9,874 nucleotides of DNA, taken from contig CANHSD010000103.1 of assembly GCA_947463105.1 (NCBI GenBank), positions 1 to 9,874 of the forward strand, in the 5' to 3' direction. Within the stretch, counting starts at the first letter, position 1. The number at the start of each line of letters is the position of its first letter. The notes below the pieces were generated by a model that had not been told where the DNA came from, made no database searches, and was given only the letters and a program-made list of their open reading frames with translations. A program made the position numbers and the translations under genes. Positions 5,676-9,874 of the stretch are shown piece by piece. Origin of the DNA: Chitinophagaceae bacterium. GTDB taxonomy: Bacteria > Bacteroidota > Bacteroidia > Chitinophagales > Chitinophagaceae.

Positions 5676-5700
5676 TCTAACAAGTAAAAGGAATTTAAAT

Positions 5701-6702
5701 ATGGCCATTTTAAATTTCCAGCAGCCGGACAAAATAGTCCTCCAGAAAGCAACCGACTTCGAAGCACAATTCGAATTCCGTCCGCTTGAACCAGGATATG
5801 GTGTTACCATTGGTAACGCACTTCGCAGGGTTCTTTTGAACTCACTCGAGGGATACGCCATCACTGGTATCGTAATTGAAGGTGCTGATCACGAATTCGC
5901 TACATTGAAAGGTGTTGTAGAAGACGTTACAGAAATAATCTTGAACCTTAAGCAAATCAGGTTCAAAAAGATCCTCGACCATGATGTACAGACAGAGAAA
6001 CTGACAATTTCCATCAAAGGAAAATCTGATTTCACTGCTGGCATGATTGACGAAGTAACTGGAACCTTCCAGGTAATGAACCCGGAATTGCTCATCTGCA
6101 CCATGGATCCTTCCGCAAAACTCAACATTGAGTTGCACATTTCCAAGGGCAGGGGATATGTTCCTTCCGAAGACAACAGGCAGAAAGAGGCTCCATTTGG
6201 ATTTATTCCGATTGACTCTATCCATACGCCGATCAAGAATGTAAAGTATGCCATCGAAAACACCCGTGTTGAGCAGCGTACCGATTTCGAAAAATTGTTG
6301 CTCGATGTGGTTACTGATGGAACAATCCATCCTGAAGAGGCTGTAAAGCAGGCTTCAAGGATCTTGATCCAGCACCTGATGATCATTACCGACGAGAACA
6401 TCACTTTCGATAACAAGGAAGAGAAGAAGGAAGACCTGGTAGATGAGCAAACCCTCCAATTGAGGAAAGTGCTTAAAACACCTTTGGAAGACCTTGATCT
6501 TTCTGTACGTGCATTCAACTGTTTAAAGGCAGCCAAGATCAACAGTCTTAGCCAGCTGGTACAGTATGAGCAGGAAGACCTCATGAAGTTCAGGAATTTC
6601 GGACAGAAATCATTGTCTGAAATTGAGCAGGTACTTCAGGAAAGAGGCCTTCATTTCGGAATGGATCTTGCCAAATTGGGTATCGATATCGACGAATTTT
6701 AA
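5701..6702 (+). CDS. rpoA: DNA-directed RNA polymerase subunit alpha
   Basis: A 333-residue alpha subunit, the assembly platform of RNA polymerase. The N-terminal domain (about 1-230) shows FRPLEPGYGVTIGNALRRVL around 26-45 and TDGTIHPEEAVKQASRIL around 205-222. A charged linker (about 232-252, rich in Glu and Lys) leads to the C-terminal domain with LEDLDLSVRAFNCLKAAKI. There Arg270 corresponds to the DNA-contacting Arg265 of E. coli, followed by the helix-hairpin-helix region FRNFGQKSLSEIEQVL. I chose the ATG at 5701 (MAILNFQQPDKIVLQ) over the open frame that reaches back to 5623. The extra 26 residues are not alpha-like, and their codons fall in the hairpin spacer. Confidence 0.98.
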   Translation: MAILNFQQPDKIVLQKATDFEAQFEFRPLEPGYGVTIGNALRRVLLNSLEGYAITGIVIEGADHEFATLKGVVEDVTEIILNLKQIRFKKILDHDVQTEKLTISIKGKSDFTAGMIDEVTGTFQVMNPELLICTMDPSAKLNIELHISKGRGYVPSEDNRQKEAPFGFIPIDSIHTPIKNVKYAIENTRVEQRTDFEKLLLDVVTDGTIHPEEAVKQASRILIQHLMIITDENITFDNKEEKKEDLVDEQTLQLRKVLKTPLEDLDLSVRAFNCLKAAKINSLSQLVQYEQEDLMKFRNFGQKSLSEIEQVLQERGLHFGMDLAKLGIDIDEF

Positions 6703-6722
6703 TAAGGGAAACCTATTTTTTA

Positions 6723-6750
6723 TCAGGCTGTAATTCCTGACACGGTACAG
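6723..6750 (+). other. possible small H-type pseudoknot before rplQ
   Basis: TCAGG (6723-6727) pairs with CCTGA (6736-6740). The loop contains CTGTA (6728-6732), which is complementary to TACAG at 6746-6750, 17 bases before the rplQ ATG. The topology is that of an H-type pseudoknot; alternatively the two stems compete. Each helix is only 5 bp, so chance pairing is possible. Confidence 0.3.
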
Positions 6751-6767
6751 CTTTAAACTCAACAGTC

Positions 6768-7289
6768 ATGCGTCACGGAGACAAAATCAACAATCTAGGC
6801 CGAAAAAAGGCCCACCGCGAGGCCCTCATGTCCAACATGGCGAGCCAGCTGATCATGCACAAGCGTATTGTAACAACTCACGCGAAGGCAAAAGCATTGC
6901 GCACGTACATCGAGCCTTTGATCACGAAGACCAAAAAGGTGGAAAGCAAAGAGCAAATCATGCACAACCACCGTATTGTATTCTCATATTTGCAGGACAA
7001 GACCGCAGTAAAAGAACTGTTTACTGAAATCGGTCCTAAGGTTGCTGCTCGTCCAGGTGGTTACACCAGGATCATCAAACTTGGCATCCGTTTGGGTGAC
7101 AACGCTGAAAGGGCAATGATTGAATTGGTTGATTACAACGAGATCTATGGAAAAGGGGTAGCAACTGCAGCTGAACCAGCCAAGAAAACCAGAAGAAGTG
7201 GTGGTGCCAAGAAAAAGACCGCTGCAACTGAAGAAGCTCCTGCTGCTGAAGCGCAAGCCACTTCCGAAGAATCAACTGCCTCTGAATAA
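6768..7289 (+). CDS. rplQ: 50S ribosomal protein L17 with long C-terminal tail
   Basis: A 173-residue L17, a large-subunit protein near the peptide exit tunnel. The core (about 1-126) has MRHGDKINNLGRKKAHREAL, then MASQLIMHKRIVTTHAKAKA, and ends with GGYTRIIKLGIRLGDNAERA and IELVDYNEIYG. Residues 127-173 are an extra tail not present in the shorter proteobacterial and Bacillus forms. It has a basic block (PAKKTRRSGGAKKK) followed by a Glu/Ala/Ser/Thr acidic end. Such extensions are common in Bacteroidota; their role is unknown. It is the last gene of the ribosomal cluster and is followed by a strong terminator. Confidence 0.97.
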   Translation: MRHGDKINNLGRKKAHREALMSNMASQLIMHKRIVTTHAKAKALRTYIEPLITKTKKVESKEQIMHNHRIVFSYLQDKTAVKELFTEIGPKVAARPGGYTRIIKLGIRLGDNAERAMIELVDYNEIYGKGVATAAEPAKKTRRSGGAKKKTAATEEAPAAEAQATSEESTASE

Positions 7290-7316
7290 GAAAAATGTTG
7301 ATAAATAATTTCTTTT

Positions 7317-7346
7317 AAAGGCAGGTCTTTTGGTCCTGCCTTTTTT
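7317..7346 (+). terminator. intrinsic terminator after rplQ
   Basis: AAAGGCAGG (7317-7325) and CCTGCCTTT (7335-7343) form a perfect 9-bp stem with a 9-base loop. It is followed by a T tract that begins in the stem and runs to 7346. It lies 28 bases after the rplQ stop and only 22 bases before the carA start, so it separates the ribosomal cluster from carA. Confidence 0.85.
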
Positions 7347-7352
7347 ATTTTG
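7346..7352 (+). promoter_or_regulatory. candidate -7 box of carA overlapping the terminator T tract
   Basis: TATTTTG, one base shorter than TAnnTTTG, begins at the last T of the rplQ terminator and lies 16 bases before the carA ATG. A promoter is needed if termination is efficient. No -33 box at the ideal distance is obvious, so readthrough from rplQ is the alternative. Confidence 0.3.
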
Positions 7353-7368
7353 CATCCAAATTCCCCTT

Positions 7369-8478
7369 ATGCCAACACAAGAAATGAATTCAGTCCCCGC
7401 TTTGCTTATTCTGGAAGATGGAATGGTTTTTCATGGCCGTTCATTTGGTAAAATCGGAACTGCCTCAGGTGAACTTTGTTTCAATACCGGAATGACCGGT
7501 TACCAGGAAGTATTTACGGACCCCAGTTATTTTGGGCAAGTGCTGATCATGAACAATGTGCATACCGGTAACTATGGCGTCAAGGCAGGGGATGTGGAAA
7601 GTGAAACAGTGAAAATCAAGGGCCTGATTGGCAGAAACCTTGAAGAAAAATACAGCAGGTTGATGGCGGATGATTCTTTACAGAACTATTTGGTCAGCCA
7701 GCAGGTAGTTGCCATTGAAGACATTGATACAAGGGCCCTCGTAACGCACATACGTGAAAAAGGTGCCATGAACTGCATCATTTCCTCTGAGAATACTGAT
7801 GTAGCTGCTTTGATGGAAGCATTGAAAAAAGTACCCTCCATGGATGGATTGGAACTGGCTTCAGTTGTTTCTACTACTGAAGTATACCATGTAGGTGATC
7901 CGGCTGCCAGCATTCGTATTGCAGTGCTTGACTTTGGTGTCAAAAGAAACATCATCCAGTGCATGGCTGATAGGGGGGCTTATGTCAGGGTTCATCCTGC
8001 CAAAACCAGTTTTGAAGAACTGCTTGCTTTTGAGCCCCATGGTTTCTTTATTTCAAACGGACCTGGCGATCCATCTTCCATGGATTATGCAGTAGAAACT
8101 GTAAAGAAGATTCTTGATACAAGGAAGCCTGTTTTCGGCATCTGTCTTGGGCATCAGCTTTTGGCACTGGCCAATGGCATCAAAACCTTCAAGATGCACC
8201 ATGGACACCGGGGCTTGAATCATCCCGTTAAAAATTTGATGACCGGACTTTGTGAGATTACTACACAGAACCATGGTTTTGCTGTTGACGCAGATGCAGT
8301 GAGAAATGCGGAACAAATTGAGGTTACCCATATCAACCTCAATGATGATTCCATTGAGGGCATAAGGCTGAAAGATCGTCCTGCTTTTTCAGTGCAATAC
8401 CACCCGGAAGCTACGCCTGGACCGCACGACAGCCGTTATCTTTTTGATGATTTCATCAACCTGATCAATAACAACTAG
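7369..8478 (+). CDS. carA: carbamoyl-phosphate synthase small (glutaminase) subunit
   Basis: A 369-residue CarA that hydrolyses glutamine and channels ammonia to CarB for carbamoyl phosphate, a precursor of pyrimidines and arginine. The N-terminal CPSase domain starts ALLILEDGMVFHGRSFG, followed by NTGMTGYQEVFTDPSYFGQ. The class I glutamine amidotransferase domain runs from about 183 and has the catalytic triad Cys259 (FGICLGHQ), His345 and Glu347 (QYHPEATPGPHD). An alternative start is the ATG at 7384 (MNSVPALLIL); upstream codons before 7369 fall in the terminator. carB is not in this window. aroQ follows after 3 bases, implying one transcript. Confidence 0.97.
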   Translation: MPTQEMNSVPALLILEDGMVFHGRSFGKIGTASGELCFNTGMTGYQEVFTDPSYFGQVLIMNNVHTGNYGVKAGDVESETVKIKGLIGRNLEEKYSRLMADDSLQNYLVSQQVVAIEDIDTRALVTHIREKGAMNCIISSENTDVAALMEALKKVPSMDGLELASVVSTTEVYHVGDPAASIRIAVLDFGVKRNIIQCMADRGAYVRVHPAKTSFEELLAFEPHGFFISNGPGDPSSMDYAVETVKKILDTRKPVFGICLGHQLLALANGIKTFKMHHGHRGLNHPVKNLMTGLCEITTQNHGFAVDADAVRNAEQIEVTHINLNDDSIEGIRLKDRPAFSVQYHPEATPGPHDSRYLFDDFINLINNN

Positions 8479-8481
8479 GTC

Positions 8482-8904
8482 ATGAAAAAAATCACCATCA
8501 TCAACGGACCCAACCTGAACCTGCTGGGCAAGCGGGAACCTGGTATCTATGGGCTTGAGGGCTTTGAAACCTATCTTGAAAAGTTGAAGCAGTGCAATCC
8601 TGATCTGGTGATTGATTTTTTTCAGTCCAATATCGAAGGTGAATTGATTGATGCTATCCAACAAGCAGGATTTTCTGCAGATGGCATCATCCTCAATCCT
8701 GGTGGGTACACCCATACCTCTGTTGCCATTGGTGATGCCATTGCATCCATTACTGCACCAGTGATCGAAGTGCATATTTCCAATGTGCATACCCGTGAGG
8801 AATTCAGAAAAATCTCCCATGTGTCTGCAAAGGCAAAAGGAACGATTTGCGGGCTTGGTCTTGAAGGATATACACTTGCTGCCCAGTACCTCAAAGGCCT
8901 CTAA
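8482..8904 (+). CDS. aroQ: type II 3-dehydroquinate dehydratase
   Basis: A 140-residue enzyme of normal length for the dodecameric type II family. It dehydrates 3-dehydroquinate to 3-dehydroshikimate in the shikimate pathway. Visible motifs are INGPNLNLLGKREPGIYG (with Asn11, Arg18 and the catalytic Tyr23), FFQSNIEGELID, the substrate loop LNPGGYTHTSVAIGDAI at 71-87, and VIEVHISN with the catalytic His98, followed by REEFRKISHVS. It is translationally close to carA (3-base gap) and convergent with the BNR-repeat gene. Confidence 0.97.
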   Translation: MKKITIINGPNLNLLGKREPGIYGLEGFETYLEKLKQCNPDLVIDFFQSNIEGELIDAIQQAGFSADGIILNPGGYTHTSVAIGDAIASITAPVIEVHISNVHTREEFRKISHVSAKAKGTICGLGLEGYTLAAQYLKGL

Positions 8905-8925
8905 AAAGGCCTATTTAGCCTCTTT
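8895..8925. terminator. overlapping palindromes between convergent aroQ and BNR gene
   Basis: AGGCCT occurs twice (8895-8900 and 8907-8912) and can pair across a 6-base loop. A second, competing stem pairs AAAAAGGC (8903-8910) with GCCTCTTT (8918-8925) with one mismatch. Read on the minus strand, this second hairpin ends in a GCCTTTTT arm. It probably serves as a compact bidirectional terminator covering both stop codons. Confidence 0.4.
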
Positions 8926-9874
8926 ATTGACCATTTTTTGGATCAGGTCCAGTTTTCCAATATACAGGCTCCTGCCATGAGTTCCTAACACGATTTCATT
9001 TTCCCTTTCTTGAATCACCATGTCATGCACTGGAATGGCAATGGGCAAATTATTGGTGAATTGTATGAAGGATGCGCCACCATCAATGCTTGCATATGCA
9101 CCGCCATCAGTACCCAGGTAAAGAATGGTGGATGATTTTGGATCTTCACGGATGACGTTCACCGGTTCTAAGGGCAGGTCGTTGCCCATTTTCTTCCAGG
9201 TTTTACCATAGTCATCACTGCAATATACGTAGGCAGCATAGTGATCATCCCGGTATCCGTTCATGGTAACATAAACGCGGCTTTGCAGGTGGCTAGAGGC
9301 CAGTACGCGGCTGATGTACAATCCCTGGGGCAGTCCTGAAAGCCTGGTCCAGGTATTGCCTCCGTCTTTTGTCAGGGAAACAACTCCATCATCAGTTCCT
9401 GTATAGATCAATCCAAACTTTAAGGGTGATTCACTGATGCTGGTCATTGTACCAAAGGGCACATCGCCGGTTTTTTTCCCATTGGATAGGTCTCCGCTGA
9501 TGCGTTCAAAATCATCACCCCTGTTCATGCTTCTGAACAAACTGTTCCCCGCCATATACAGAATATCGGGGTTGTGTTTGGACAAGAGGATGGGTGTTTG
9601 CCAGTTGAACCTTGGCTTTTCTTCTTTTGAATTTTGGGGAACAGGCCTCAGGAATTTAGGGCCCTGGTTTTGCTTGTTGATGCGCATGTAAGCGCCGAAC
9701 TGTGATCCGGTGTAAACAGTATTGTGGTCGCGCGGGTCAATCTGCACCTGCATGCCATCGCCACCGCCCATTCTCTTGAAGCCATACTGCCCTTCGTCTG
9801 TCCAGTCAATCGATTCCTTGTTGGTGGATTTTCCGTACCAGGAACCATTGTCCTGCAATCCACCATATACATTG
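8911..9874 (-). CDS. BNR/Asp-box (VPS10/sortilin-like) beta-propeller protein, C-terminal part
   Basis: About 320 residues of the C-terminal end; the frame runs off the right edge, and the 5' end is outside. The visible part starts NVYGGLQDNGSW, a hallmark of the large beta-propeller proteins that Bacteroidota genomes label as glycosyl hydrolase or VPS10/sortilin-like. Asp-box-like repeats recur: FRSMNRGDDF (about 113-122), SLTKDGGNTW (166-175), YCSDDYGKTW (217-226) and YASIDGGASF (260-269). Blade strands such as YTGTDDGVV, YVTMNGYRDDHY and YLGTDGGAY lie between them. It ends soon after GTHGRSLYI with a short Lys-rich tail, with no type IX secretion C-terminal domain in view. Full-length relatives are usually exported, but the substrate and catalytic status are unknown. 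Confidence 0.85.
   Translation of the reverse strand, partial: NVYGGLQDNGSWYGKSTNKESIDWTDEGQYGFKRMGGGDGMQVQIDPRDHNTVYTGSQFGAYMRINKQNQGPKFLRPVPQNSKEEKPRFNWQTPILLSKHNPDILYMAGNSLFRSMNRGDDFERISGDLSNGKKTGDVPFGTMTSISESPLKFGLIYTGTDDGVVSLTKDGGNTWTRLSGLPQGLYISRVLASSHLQSRVYVTMNGYRDDHYAAYVYCSDDYGKTWKKMGNDLPLEPVNVIREDPKSSTILYLGTDGGAYASIDGGASFIQFTNNLPIAIPVHDMVIQERENEIVLGTHGRSLYIGKLDLIQKMVNKEAK

Noticed and set aside
5623..5700. Extended N-terminus of rpoA from an in-frame ATG at 5623
   Set aside because: The 26 extra residues do not resemble alpha, the standard alpha start (MAILNFQQPD) is at 5701, and the interval folds into two hairpins.
5889..6584. 231-codon open frame antisense to rpoA
   Set aside because: It is Ser/Cys-rich with no recognisable domain, and lies wholly opposite a strongly conserved gene. 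It is best explained as a codon-bias shadow.
7330..7368. Upstream TTG start for carA
   Set aside because: It would put the start codon in the loop of the rplQ terminator and add residues not seen in CarA proteins.
1..9874. CRISPR array, tRNA/rRNA, insertion sequence, phage or defence island
   Set aside because: I saw no regularly spaced repeats, RNA-gene motifs, transposase or integrase sequences, or terminal repeats. The window is fully accounted for by housekeeping and cell-surface genes.

Overview
The window looks like an ordinary chromosomal stretch from a Bacteroidota bacterium, probably Chitinophagaceae-like. The evidence is the alpha-operon order infA-rpmJ-rpsM-rpsK-rpsD-rpoA-rplQ followed by carA, the TAnnTTTG promoter boxes, gene starts without clear Shine-Dalgarno sites, a TonB-dependent receptor end, and a BNR/VPS10-like repeat protein. 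The family-level placement is an inference from protein style only.

Layout. The left edge (1-341, +) is the C-terminal end of a TonB-dependent outer-membrane receptor. Convergent to it is a leftward pair: tgt (queuosine tRNA modification), then a secreted alpha/beta-hydrolase. Divergent from tgt is a 155-residue four-helix membrane protein (2451-2918, +). It converges on a YfcE-type metallophosphoesterase (2926-3429, -). From 3582 to 7289 runs the rightward translation/transcription cluster: IF-1, L36, S13, S11, S4, RNA polymerase alpha and L17. A promoter lies just before infA and a strong terminator follows rplQ. carA (7369-8478) and aroQ (8482-8904) follow as a tight pair for pyrimidine/arginine and shikimate synthesis. 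The right edge is the C-terminal part of a BNR/Asp-box beta-propeller protein on the minus strand, which runs off the window.

Most of this is housekeeping. I found no phage, CRISPR, transposon, tRNA, rRNA or defence module, and no convincing new multi-gene system.

The most notable points are these. (1) The Tgt protein has lost all four canonical zinc ligands (Leu, Asn, Ser and Gln where Cys, Cys, Cys and His are expected) while keeping both catalytic aspartates. (2) A 44-codon ORF for a single-helix membrane peptide almost exactly fills the unusually wide rpsM-rpsK gap. (3) The gaps between the alpha-operon genes hold several RNA structures: a hairpin after rpsM, a long stem before rpsD, tandem hairpins before rpoA and a possible small pseudoknot before rplQ. 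L36 also lacks three of its four zinc ligands.
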